Assembly: GCA_002995645.1 (NCBI GenBank)
Contig: PUHO01000006.1
Span: 66,690-130,689 of the forward strand
Source: SAR324 cluster bacterium
Lineage (GTDB): Bacteria; SAR324; XYD2-FULL-50-16; HCM1
Direction: 5' to 3'
Length of the DNA: 64,000 nt
Below are positions 55,804 through 64,000 of this stretch, piece after piece. A program made the position numbers and the translations under genes. Under the pieces are notes generated by a model. It was not told the DNA's origin. It ran no database searches and saw only the letters and a program-made list of their open reading frames with translations. Position 1 is the stretch's first letter. Every line of letters starts with the position of its first letter.

Positions 55804-57297
55804 ATGCTAATTTCTTGCCAAAACTGTAGTTCTCAATATGAAATTGATGAAAATAAAATTACAGAACCTAATTCTTTTATTCGCTGCAAAGCTTGTAAAG
55901 AGCCTATTTTCCTGCATCGGACACAAAATTCCTTGCAAATTAGCGATACTCCGCAGACTTTGATTCTCTGCCCAACTTGTGAAACTACGTATTCTTTATC
56001 GGCAGATGTTTTTACAGATGAGGGACCTACGCAAACAAAATGCTATAAATGTAAGTCACTTTTTAATAGTTACGCTTCTGGAAATACGGAAATACTAGAC
56101 AAGGGAGAACAAGATTCGTCAACTGACAACAAAGATAATATAAACTTAGAGACAGCAGGTAACGAAGAGCAAGAAGAAACTAATGCTATAGACGATCAAT
56201 TTGATTCTATTTTAACAGAATCTTTAGATATTGATAGTGATGATCGTTCTAATCTTTTTCTTTCAACCGATGAAGAGACAAACAAAAATAACCAAGAAAA
56301 TCAAGACACTACAAAAAACTTATTTTCTACTCAGGAAGAAAATTTAAACCAAGATATAGAAAACAATTTATTTTCTACCGATTCAGAAGAAGTCGATTTA
56401 AATGAGGAAGATAGCCTATTCTCTCCTCAAGAAGGCGATTCAAATCAAAATATAGAAACCGATTTATTTTCTACTGATTCAGAAATACTTTCTTTAGATA
56501 ATACAGATACCTCGCTCTCTGATGATACAATAAAAATCACTCCCGACTCTACGGAAGAAGATTTATTTGCAGCTAATATAACAACTCCAAACCAAGATAA
56601 AAACAATATCTCCTCTAAAGGTATTATAGAAGACGACCTATTTGATAATGAAACAGTTGCTGAGACACTAGATAAAGACTCGCCTTTTACTCAAAAAGAC
56701 GAACGCTCATCAATAAAGCAAGAAGAAAATCCTGCCATAACAAAGCAAGCTGGCAAAAGAAGTAACCATGCAACTTTAAAAATAGTTGCCGCTGCTTGTA
56801 TAATATGTCTTCTTGTTGGGACTACCTATTTCTGGTACTTTGCTCATCAAAGAGCACAAGTAGCTAGCACATCTAAAAACATAGTTTCCCAAATTCAAAA
56901 TAAAATTTGGAAAAGACCTATTTCAATTTCGAATCCATTGAAAGGAAAATATATTTTTAACAATAAAGAACAAAAATATATATTTATTATGGAAGGCAAG
57001 TTAAGGAATGAGACGAATAATCCAATCCATTTTGCGCATATTACGCTAAGCGCTAGAATCTACAATAAAAGTAACGAACTGTTATCTTCTAATATAAGCT
57101 ATGCTGGAAAAAATCTTACTATAAAGCAAATTACTAATAATAAGTTGCAAAAATTACAAAACTTCTTAAATCAAGATCCAGGCAAAGAAATTGATATTCC
57201 CGCTCATGGGCAAATTAATTTTCAAGCTTTATTCCCTAGACCTTCCACACGCATTTACGCTATGGAAGCGCATGTTGTTGCTTTCAAAAAAATCTAG
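55804..57297 (+). CDS. Zinc-ribbon membrane protein with acidic repeat linker (MJ0042/DUF3426 type)
   Basis: A 497-residue protein. Two MJ0042-type zinc ribbons open it (ISCQNCSSQYEI with RCKACK, and LCPTCETTYSL with KCYKCK). Residues about 100-315 are very acidic and contain a phased repeat, (N/D/S)LFS(T/P), at residues 172, 188, 204 and 220, with related LF sites at 150, 253 and 278. One membrane helix follows (about 325-348), then a periplasmic domain of about 145 residues with beta strands (KYIFIMEGKLRNETNNPIHF, AHGQINFQALFP) that fits DUF3426. Such proteins are common in delta- and other proteobacteria; function unknown. It converges on the CfpA-like gene with a 20-base gap. Confidence 0.82.
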   Translation: MLISCQNCSSQYEIDENKITEPNSFIRCKACKEPIFLHRTQNSLQISDTPQTLILCPTCETTYSLSADVFTDEGPTQTKCYKCKSLFNSYASGNTEILDKGEQDSSTDNKDNINLETAGNEEQEETNAIDDQFDSILTESLDIDSDDRSNLFLSTDEETNKNNQENQDTTKNLFSTQEENLNQDIENNLFSTDSEEVDLNEEDSLFSPQEGDSNQNIETDLFSTDSEILSLDNTDTSLSDDTIKITPDSTEEDLFAANITTPNQDKNNISSKGIIEDDLFDNETVAETLDKDSPFTQKDERSSIKQEENPAITKQAGKRSNHATLKIVAAACIICLLVGTTYFWYFAHQRAQVASTSKNIVSQIQNKIWKRPISISNPLKGKYIFNNKEQKYIFIMEGKLRNETNNPIHFAHITLSARIYNKSNELLSSNISYAGKNLTIKQITNNKLQKLQNFLNQDPGKEIDIPAHGQINFQALFPRPSTRIYAMEAHVVAFKKI

Positions 57298-57317
57298 TTA
57301 ATACTAACGTTTCTACT

Positions 57318-59087
57318 TTATAACGTAGCTGTCGTTTTGTAGTTTGCTTCTTTTTTTCTTTCTTCTATCCTATCCGTAATATTAGCATCTATAAATTGTT
57401 TTGAAATACTTTGTAGAAACTTATGTAATACAGACGAAATAGAATGTAACGTATACTTTTGCTCTTTAATTGTAGTAACGTCTACCTCTATAAGCAAGCC
57501 TTCTTGTAGATGATATGGATTAGTTAAACTAGAAAAATGTAAAAACTGCTCTTCAAGATAATTAATACGCTTTTCTATAATCATTCTTTCTTTTGGGAAT
57601 TGATCTTTATAACACTCTTCTACTTTAGAGTCCATAAACTTAATATACGATTTAATACGATCAAAAAAAGTATAGCTTTTCTCAGCACTATTATTAGTTG
57701 AAAAAACCTGTAATTCATGCCAAAGAATATCTTTATAAGTATCTTCTTCCCCTTCTTGAGTACCGGTAATCTCGCGAGCAATATCAAAATAAGATAAAGT
57801 TCGTTTTGTATCTCTATGTTGATTGTACACTTCTAAAATAACACGCAAAGTGCTTTCAATTTGTTCTTCTAGTTGTTTAGCTTGCTTATCCCACGTAGTA
57901 CGAAGTTCTTTTAATTGTTTATTATTATAGTATATCAATCGCATACCAAAATTTTCGTCCGGTTGATCTTCCGGTGCTAATTTAGTATACTCTCGCAAAA
58001 CACATTCTCTTGCATTCTTTAAATTATTAACGAACTGGCAACCTAATTGCGCTTCATCTAGTAAAGAAAGAATATTATTAACAATATGGTCAAAACCAAT
58101 ATATTGCAAACGAGAATCTTCTATAAGATTACGAATATTTGCAACCGGTGAGTTATGATCTATTATTCCCTCATTAGGAACGTCTTCTAAGTAATCAATA
58201 AACTTTTTTGCTAATCGACTATAACGAGGACTATCTTCAGATTGGATATCTGTATCATCGCCAAGATACTCATCTAATTGTTTAATATGTTCAAAGACAT
58301 ACCTAGAAGAAGACAAGCCGTCCATGCCGTCTTCTTTAAGAGATTGACTAAGTTGATCAATACAACTTTCAATATTAAGACAAATATCTTCAGCTAATAT
58401 TTTTTTCAAAAACTCAGACAGTGTTTCTTGATAGTGATAAAGTGGCAATAATAAATCAGTATTTAAAATATTAAAAGCAAGTTTAATATCTAAAACAGTC
58501 GCCGGTTTTTTACGATTACTTTTAAAAGAACACTTAATCATTTTATAAGCGTTATTATCTGCAATAAAGGCACCGGCACCGTCTTTTTGTATTAAAGAAG
58601 ACGAAGTTGCATCGGCAAAATTTTGTAAAGATCGATTAATATAAGCTTGTAAATTTTGGTAAACATGCGTGAATGATTTCTCTATTTTACCAGTATGAAA
58701 AGTGTCTTCTTTACCAAGTTGATTTAAAATATCAGAAATAAACGTAGGCATATACGTAAGTGCATTTTTGGACTCTTCCGTACTAATTAAGCGATTATAT
58801 TTTTTAAGCAATTCATCTTCTGTCGTAGTTAAATAACGACCTAACATGTTTTGTAAACCTTGATTGTAGTAGTTATGCAATAAAGATTTAACATTACTTT
58901 TAACTTGTAACTCAGATAATACTTCTTGCGGAAGCTTTGCTTCAATGTGGTTTAAAATACGATCAACTTGTTCGTCAATTAATAATTGACTTTCAGCATA
59001 CTCGTCTCTATCTTTACGCAATATACTATTACGGCTACCAATAGTTCCCGGATCACTGGGATGAATATAGTTATTATTATTTTCCAT
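57318..59087 (-). CDS. cfpA: Cytoplasmic filament protein CfpA-like
   Basis: A 589-residue, largely helical cytoplasmic protein with no signal peptide. It strongly resembles CfpA of Treponema as I know that family. The shared-looking blocks are HIEAKLPQEVLSELQVK, YYNQGLQNMLGRYLTTTEDE, GAFIADNNAYKMIKCSFKS, KPATVLDIKLAFNILNTDLL and ARECVLREY followed by RLIYYNNKQLKELR. In spirochaetes CfpA forms ribbon filaments under the inner membrane beside the flagellar motors. Here it ends the minus-strand run after the lipoprotein gene, and no flagellar gene is in the window. The main doubt is my recall of the family rather than the gene itself. Confidence 0.75.
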   Translation of the reverse strand: MENNNNYIHPSDPGTIGSRNSILRKDRDEYAESQLLIDEQVDRILNHIEAKLPQEVLSELQVKSNVKSLLHNYYNQGLQNMLGRYLTTTEDELLKKYNRLISTEESKNALTYMPTFISDILNQLGKEDTFHTGKIEKSFTHVYQNLQAYINRSLQNFADATSSSLIQKDGAGAFIADNNAYKMIKCSFKSNRKKPATVLDIKLAFNILNTDLLLPLYHYQETLSEFLKKILAEDICLNIESCIDQLSQSLKEDGMDGLSSSRYVFEHIKQLDEYLGDDTDIQSEDSPRYSRLAKKFIDYLEDVPNEGIIDHNSPVANIRNLIEDSRLQYIGFDHIVNNILSLLDEAQLGCQFVNNLKNARECVLREYTKLAPEDQPDENFGMRLIYYNNKQLKELRTTWDKQAKQLEEQIESTLRVILEVYNQHRDTKRTLSYFDIAREITGTQEGEEDTYKDILWHELQVFSTNNSAEKSYTFFDRIKSYIKFMDSKVEECYKDQFPKERMIIEKRINYLEEQFLHFSSLTNPYHLQEGLLIEVDVTTIKEQKYTLHSISSVLHKFLQSISKQFIDANITDRIEERKKEANYKTTATL

Positions 59088-59141
59088 TACTTAAGTTATC
59101 CCTTTAATTTTAATAAAATATATATCTGGTTATTTTGTAGT

Positions 59142-59810
59142 TTATTTTGGCAGTATATCATATTCTTTTTCAAAAAACATACTAGAATTTTCCCAATTTA
59201 AATTTAGCTTTGCTTTTACACTAGATATGACTAATTCAATATTTGCCTTATTTTGTTGTGTTTTAAACTTAGGGAAGCGCACTTCATATATTGTACTCCA
59301 TGCGTTTAAGTTCACAAAGTATTTTTCTAAAAACAAATCAAGATAATCTTTTTTATTTACCTTTTTTATCTGCGAAGCATAAATTATTGTTCCTTCGCTA
59401 TCTTGAAGATATGCTTGCCATTCACTATGCCGCACGCCAAAATTAACGTCGCCACTATCTGAATTAAGAACAACAATAAAATCATAAAAATTATCGTATT
59501 CCATTTTAGAATGAGCCCAATAATCTGCTCTATCCGTATCCCTTAAGTAATAACTCTGCACTCTTTCGTCTAAGTATATTTTACGAAAACGCAAATCTCG
59601 ATATAAAGCCCAGCCACGTAGCAAGCTAGTGTATCTATCATAAGCAACGTCATTTCTTGAATTTTCTGTTAAGTAGTCCACTATGTCAGTATTTTTAGAC
59701 TGCATCACATGATACAAGTTGCTCGTTTTAATTCGAGACATATTACTTGAACAACTTGCTAACATAAACAATAATAACGAGCAAAATATAATAAGCTTAA
59801 TATACTTCAT
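59142..59810 (-). CDS. Predicted lipoprotein, unknown function
   Basis: A 222-residue lipoprotein with lipobox MLASC (Cys near residue 20). The mature protein is rich in Tyr, Asp and Arg, with a helix near SLLRGWALYRDLRFRKIYLD and several strands (YDFIVVLNSDSGDVNFGVRH, STIYEVRFPKF). I recognise no family. It sits nine bases after the binding-protein gene and 54 bases before the CfpA-like gene. Confidence 0.8.
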   Translation of the reverse strand: MKYIKLIIFCSLLLFMLASCSSNMSRIKTSNLYHVMQSKNTDIVDYLTENSRNDVAYDRYTSLLRGWALYRDLRFRKIYLDERVQSYYLRDTDRADYWAHSKMEYDNFYDFIVVLNSDSGDVNFGVRHSEWQAYLQDSEGTIIYASQIKKVNKKDYLDLFLEKYFVNLNAWSTIYEVRFPKFKTQQNKANIELVISSVKAKLNLNWENSSMFFEKEYDILPK

Positions 59811-59819
59811 GCTTTCTTG

Positions 59820-61595
59820 CTATTTAATCTTAACATGATATGGATTAGCAATAGGCTTTAATAAATCAAACTTTTTGTTATTACGTTGCGCTTGCTCCAG
59901 TTTTTGTTTTTCTGCTTTATCATACCAAAGGAATTGCCAATCAGTTCCGTCTGCAGTAACAAATTCTTTAGGGCCTTTAATATAACGCCACCATAAAAGA
60001 CGTACACGATCACTTTTCCAAAAAGGAATTAAAAGAGCTTTTTCTTTAATTTTATCTTCTAAACTAAATATAGCTTGTACTCGTTTTTTTTCTGACAAAC
60101 TAGTTTCATATGTCTGAATCAAAGCATCGACTGACTTATCTCGTAACATAAAAATATTATTTGTATTTTTTATAGCATTACGACTATCTAAAAATTGCTT
60201 TGGCGCCGGTAAAGTAAAAGCGCTAAAAATAAGGGTTATAGCTTGGTAATTTTTTTCACTTACCGCTTTAAATAATGCCGCGCCGTCAAGTAACTTTAAT
60301 TGAATATCTACTCCCGCCTTTTTTGCGTTTTCTTGAAAAAAAACAAGGTACTTCATCCACACTTGCGCACCAAAAGATATAGTAATTTGTAAAGGTCGCC
60401 CGTTCTTTGTTCTAATGGCGTTCCTAGTTCGTTTCCCAGTCCATTTTGCTTGATCAAGCAATTGATTTGCTTTCTTTACAGAATATTCCCATACCGTTTG
60501 ATTTTTTTTATAATAAGGTGGCGGCACATCAAAAAAGTTAGTTTGCCTCATAGTGCTATTATACAAAAAATTCTTTCGCATAGTTTTATAATCAAATATA
60601 TGTGCTAAAGCCTTACGCACTTTTTTATCTTTCAAAATAGGATCGTTTAAATTAAAGAAAATCCCGTTTGGTCCACTAGGACGATTCAACAAAATAGCTT
60701 GTTTATTAATATAACCTTTTGTAATCGCTGGAGTCGTAGTTTGTCTATTCCAAAGAGTAATATGAGTTACAGGATATATATCTAGCTTTCCTTTTTTGAA
60801 TAAAGCGTATGCTGTATTTTCATTACGTACTACTTGTAAATGGATCGTATCAAAGTTAAACCTTGATTGAAATCGTTTTTCTTTTTCGCCCCACCAATGT
60901 TTTACTCTAGAAAACGAAACGCTACGGCCTCTTTGAAAATGACTTAGCACGTAAGGAGACGCTACAACATTAGGCTTCCAATTTGCCGTTCGTACCCAAT
61001 TTTTAGTTAAATTTGTACTATGTTTAGGAACAGGACTTATATTAGTTTCAAATAATAAACGCCAACTTGCTTTAACAGTCGTTATCTTTATAATATATTT
61101 TGATATTGCCTGTACGCTTTTAATATGCTCTTTAAAATATTGCTTCAGATAGGGCGATTCAATATAGGACGATCGAAGAAATTGCCAAGCAAAGACATAA
61201 TCTTCACTTGTAATTGGTTTACCGTCTGACCAAGTAGCTTTAGGGTCTAATTTAAAATAGATTGTTTTTCTATCTTTTCCTATTGCCCAAGCAAGTGCCA
61301 ACATTGGCATATATTTTCTAGTAACAGGGTGTCTTTCTACTAAAGAAAAAACGGAAAGTTCACTGTTTATCAGAGCAAACTCACCACTAGTAGCATGCGG
61401 TCCATATAAACGAAACGTTAAAGGATAAGTTGCAATAGACGCGTTAAGTTGCCCACCTTTCGTTGCCTGTTTAGAAGCAAAGTCAGTTGCCAATACGCCT
61501 GTTTCCCATTTGGAACCTTTAGGCAAGGTAAAAGCAAAAAGAGAATGCAAGCTTAGCAATAAAAGGAACAACAATAATATTATTTTTTTTTGCAT
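59820..61595 (-). CDS. Extracellular solute-binding protein, family 5 (YejA-like)
   Basis: A periplasmic binding protein of 591 residues with a signal peptide (LLLFLLLLSLHSLFAF, cleavage near 22). Family 5 features include ARLALAWAIGKD-like region, LDPKATWSDGKPITSEDYVF near residue 115, PNGIFFNLNDPILKDKKVRKAL near 305-326 and the C-terminal LIPFWKSDRVRLLWW. YejA relatives deliver oligopeptides or microcin C to YejBEF, but no permease or ATPase gene is adjacent. It follows sucD by three bases, an unusual partner for TCA genes. An AGGA site precedes the ATG. Confidence 0.88.
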   Translation of the reverse strand: MQKKIILLLFLLLLSLHSLFAFTLPKGSKWETGVLATDFASKQATKGGQLNASIATYPLTFRLYGPHATSGEFALINSELSVFSLVERHPVTRKYMPMLALAWAIGKDRKTIYFKLDPKATWSDGKPITSEDYVFAWQFLRSSYIESPYLKQYFKEHIKSVQAISKYIIKITTVKASWRLLFETNISPVPKHSTNLTKNWVRTANWKPNVVASPYVLSHFQRGRSVSFSRVKHWWGEKEKRFQSRFNFDTIHLQVVRNENTAYALFKKGKLDIYPVTHITLWNRQTTTPAITKGYINKQAILLNRPSGPNGIFFNLNDPILKDKKVRKALAHIFDYKTMRKNFLYNSTMRQTNFFDVPPPYYKKNQTVWEYSVKKANQLLDQAKWTGKRTRNAIRTKNGRPLQITISFGAQVWMKYLVFFQENAKKAGVDIQLKLLDGAALFKAVSEKNYQAITLIFSAFTLPAPKQFLDSRNAIKNTNNIFMLRDKSVDALIQTYETSLSEKKRVQAIFSLEDKIKEKALLIPFWKSDRVRLLWWRYIKGPKEFVTADGTDWQFLWYDKAEKQKLEQAQRNNKKFDLLKPIANPYHVKIK

Positions 61596-61598
61596 ACT

Positions 61599-62471
61599 TT
61601 ATCCTTGTAAAATTTGTTTCATTACGCGCCCAATATCGCAAGGCACATTTACAACATGAACGCCGGCTTGCGCTAATGCTTTCATTTTATCGGCTGCTTT
61701 GCCGCTTGTAGAAGAAATAATCGCCCCTGCATGTCCCATTCGTTTACCAGACGGGGCTTCTTGCCCGGCAATATAAGATACAACAGGTTTACTAAAATGA
61801 GAGGCAATATAACTAGCTGCCTCTTCTTCAGCACTGCCGCCTATCTCACCAATTAAAACAACGGCTTGCGTTTGTTCATCTTGTTCAAAAAGAGAAAGGA
61901 CATCAATAAAACTCAACCCTTGCACTGGATCGCCGCCAATACCAATACAAGTACTTTGTCCTAAACCTTCTTTTGTTAACTGCGCCACAGCTTCATATGT
62001 TAACGTGCCAGATCTAGAAACAACGCCAATATTGCCGGCTTTATGAATATTACCGGGCATAATACCAATTTTTGTTTCTTCCGGCGTGATAATACCCGGA
62101 CAATTAGGACCTAATAGTTTTGTGTTTGAATAGGACAACCGGTGCTTGATGCGAATCATATCCATAACCGGAATACCTTCTGTAATAACAACAACAAAAG
62201 GAACTTCTGCTTCTATAGCTTCTAAAATAGCATCAGCACAAAAAGCGGGAGGTACAAAAATTAAAGAACAATCTGCTTTAGTTTCATTTCTTGCTTCTTG
62301 TACTGTATTAAAAATAGGAACGTCTTGGTGTCTTTCTCCACCTTTGCCAAAACGAACAACCCCAACAATTTGTGTACCATAGGCTTGGCAAGCGGCTAAA
62401 TGTAAGCTGCCTTGTTTTCCTGTTCCGCCTTGCACAATAACACGTGTTTGCTTATTTACTAATATACTCAC
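61599..62471 (-). CDS. sucD: Succinyl-CoA synthetase alpha subunit
   Basis: The 290-residue alpha chain of the TCA enzyme that makes ATP or GTP from succinyl-CoA. The CoA-binding Rossmann domain opens with [15 protein letters not shown]. The ligase domain holds the phosphorylated His247 in MGHAGAIIS, with [12 protein letters not shown] in between. The first motif reads GGTGKQG rather than the common G-T-G-x-x-G with F; it remains glycine rich. The start is GTG with AAGGGA upstream. It follows sucC by 11 bases. Confidence 0.97.
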   Translation of the reverse strand: MSILVNKQTRVIVQGGTGKQGSLHLAACQAYGTQIVGVVRFGKGGERHQDVPIFNTVQEARNETKADCSLIFVPPAFCADAILEAIEAEVPFVVVITEGIPVMDMIRIKHRLSYSNTKLLGPNCPGIITPEETKIGIMPGNIHKAGNIGVVSRSGTLTYEAVAQLTKEGLGQSTCIGIGGDPVQGLSFIDVLSLFEQDEQTQAVVLIGEIGGSAEEEAASYIASHFSKPVVSYIAGQEAPSGKRMGHAGAIISSTSGKAADKMKALAQAGVHVVNVPCDIGRVMKQILQG

Positions 62472-62482
62472 TTTGTCCCTTA

Positions 62483-63667
62483 TTATGCTTTTGAAGCAAC
62501 AAGAATTGCCGATTTCGCTGCTTCTGCAAAATCAGAAATCATTTTAATTTGATTATAAAAAGGCGATTGTTCAATTAACTCTTTTGCTTCTTGAGCTTTA
62601 GCGCCTTCAAGACGAACAATAACCGGCAAATTTATACCCGTACGTTGGATAGCGTTAATCACTCCTTCCGCTATCATATCACAACGAACAATCCCGCCAA
62701 AAATATTAACAAAAATACATTTAACTTTTGTATCGTTACAAATTAACTTAATTGCTTCCGTTACTCTTTCTTCCGTAGCATTGCCGCCTATATCCAAAAA
62801 ATTGGCAGGCGATCCGCCAAAATAGCTTAAAGTATCTAACGTCCCCATAGCTAACCCGGCACCGTTCACCATACAACCTATATTCCCGTCTAAAGAAATA
62901 AAACTAAGACCGTGTTGCTGCGCTTCCAGTTCGCTAACGTCTTCTTCTTTAGGATCTTGCATATTTTGCGTTTCTACATGGCGAAATAAAGCATTGTCGT
63001 CAATTTGCATTTTACAATCAACAATAGCCAATTCATTTTCATCGGTAACAGCTAACGGATTCAACTCTAATAAACTCATATCTTCAGCTATAAAAGCTTG
63101 ATATAAAGATTGAATAAAAGCAATTGCCTTTTGTAACTGTTGTGTTGTAAAAAACGTAGCTAGCCCAAGATTGGCTAGTACGCGTCTTATTTGAAAAACA
63201 GGAAGTCCTGTAAACGTATCAATATACTCTGTATATATTTTATCAGGCATAGTTGCCGCGACTTCTTCTATATTCATGCCTCCAGCTTGGGAAGCAACAA
63301 GCATAATACGCGAACTAGATCGATCTAGCAAAAAAGAAAAATATAATTCTTTTTGCATTACCAACACCGGTTCAATACTAACAATGCTAACAAGTTTGCC
63401 TTTAGATCCCGTTTGCGGCGTAACAAGCGTTGCCCCTAAAATAGAATCTACATGTGTAAGCACTTCTTGCGTAGATGAAGCGAGCTTAACGCCGCCTGCT
63501 TTACCACGACCACCTGCATGAATCTGCGCTTTAACAACCCAACTACCTTCGTCTAGCTTTTCCGTAATGGACAAGGCTTCTTCTTTCGTTGAAGCAACGT
63601 AGACAGGCGAAATAGGAACGCCATATTTTTTTAATATGCGTTTAGCTTGGTATTCATGCAAGTTCAT
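62483..63667 (-). CDS. sucC: Succinyl-CoA synthetase beta subunit
   Basis: The 394-residue beta chain. The ATP-grasp domain shows [18 protein letters not shown] at the start and [18 protein letters not shown] near residue 45. The C-terminal CoA-ligase domain has [19 protein letters not shown] and [12 protein letters not shown]. The length is normal. It sits 27 bases after mdh and 11 bases before sucD, giving an mdh-sucC-sucD operon. Confidence 0.98.
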   Translation of the reverse strand: MNLHEYQAKRILKKYGVPISPVYVASTKEEALSITEKLDEGSWVVKAQIHAGGRGKAGGVKLASSTQEVLTHVDSILGATLVTPQTGSKGKLVSIVSIEPVLVMQKELYFSFLLDRSSSRIMLVASQAGGMNIEEVAATMPDKIYTEYIDTFTGLPVFQIRRVLANLGLATFFTTQQLQKAIAFIQSLYQAFIAEDMSLLELNPLAVTDENELAIVDCKMQIDDNALFRHVETQNMQDPKEEDVSELEAQQHGLSFISLDGNIGCMVNGAGLAMGTLDTLSYFGGSPANFLDIGGNATEERVTEAIKLICNDTKVKCIFVNIFGGIVRCDMIAEGVINAIQRTGINLPVIVRLEGAKAQEAKELIEQSPFYNQIKMISDFAEAAKSAILVASKA

Positions 63668-63694
63668 AGTCTAAATTAATATACAATTAGTAAT

Positions 63695-64000
<306 letters not shown>

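Overview
The window comes from the chromosome of an AT-rich (by eye about two thirds A+T), Gram-negative, LPS-making, respiring bacterium. Lipid A genes (fabZ, lpxA, lpxB), Skp, a porin-type barrel and many lipoproteins show an outer membrane. A complete six-gene alternative complex III (actABCDEF) plus mdh-sucCD show quinol oxidation and a TCA cycle. The taxonomic signals are mixed. A MJ0042 zinc-ribbon/DUF3426-type protein, LytR_C protein, bactofilin and ACIII suit deltaproteobacteria-grade lineages, DUF6279 and tesA-ybbA-ybbP recall proteobacteria, and the CfpA-like filament protein is best known from spirochaetes. I cannot name the phylum; no 16S gene is present.

Layout. 0-6.5 kb (+): end of rpoD, a 55-residue ORF, a broken tandem copy of the copA start, intact copA, then secA. 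6.5-13.8 kb (-): iclR, a lipoprotein gene, ilvB, ilvC, xseA, proS. 14.0-18.8 kb (+): tesA-ybbA-ybbP and a DUF6279 lipoprotein. 18.7-20.4 kb (-): PHP phosphoesterase and M23 peptidase. 20.5-28.0 kb (+): DUF2851, then skp-fabZ-lpxA-lpxB-barrel protein-YD lipoprotein-comF. 28.0-28.8 kb: five 155-bp tandem copies of the actF 3' end. 28.8-36.3 kb (-): actABCDEF. 36.4-38.1 kb (+): a porin-like gene with a strong sigma-54 promoter match and its terminator. 38.1-40.55 kb: a non-coding satellite-like array. 40.66-40.83 kb (-): tRNA-Glu and tRNA-Lys. 40.9-51.1 kb (-): fba, a TPR protein, bactofilin and its membrane partner, pheT, pheS, gatA. 51.2-51.75 kb: decayed copies of the comM 3' end. 51.7-55.6 kb (-): LytR_C protein, unknown periplasmic protein, comM. 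55.8-57.3 kb (+): zinc-ribbon membrane protein. 57.3-64 kb (-): mdh, sucC, sucD, YejA-like binding protein, lipoprotein, CfpA-like protein.

Most genes are core housekeeping. The striking feature is non-coding: at five places the spacer is expanded by tandem copies, four of them made of adjacent gene ends (copA 5' end; secA/proS 3' ends; actF 3' end; comM 3' end), plus one 2.4-kb array of unknown origin. I saw no transposase, CRISPR, phage or classical defence genes. The other points of interest are the CfpA-like gene, the sigma-54 porin promoter, the divergent LpxB, the altered cofactor loop of IlvC, and a phased 16-residue repeat in the zinc-ribbon protein.
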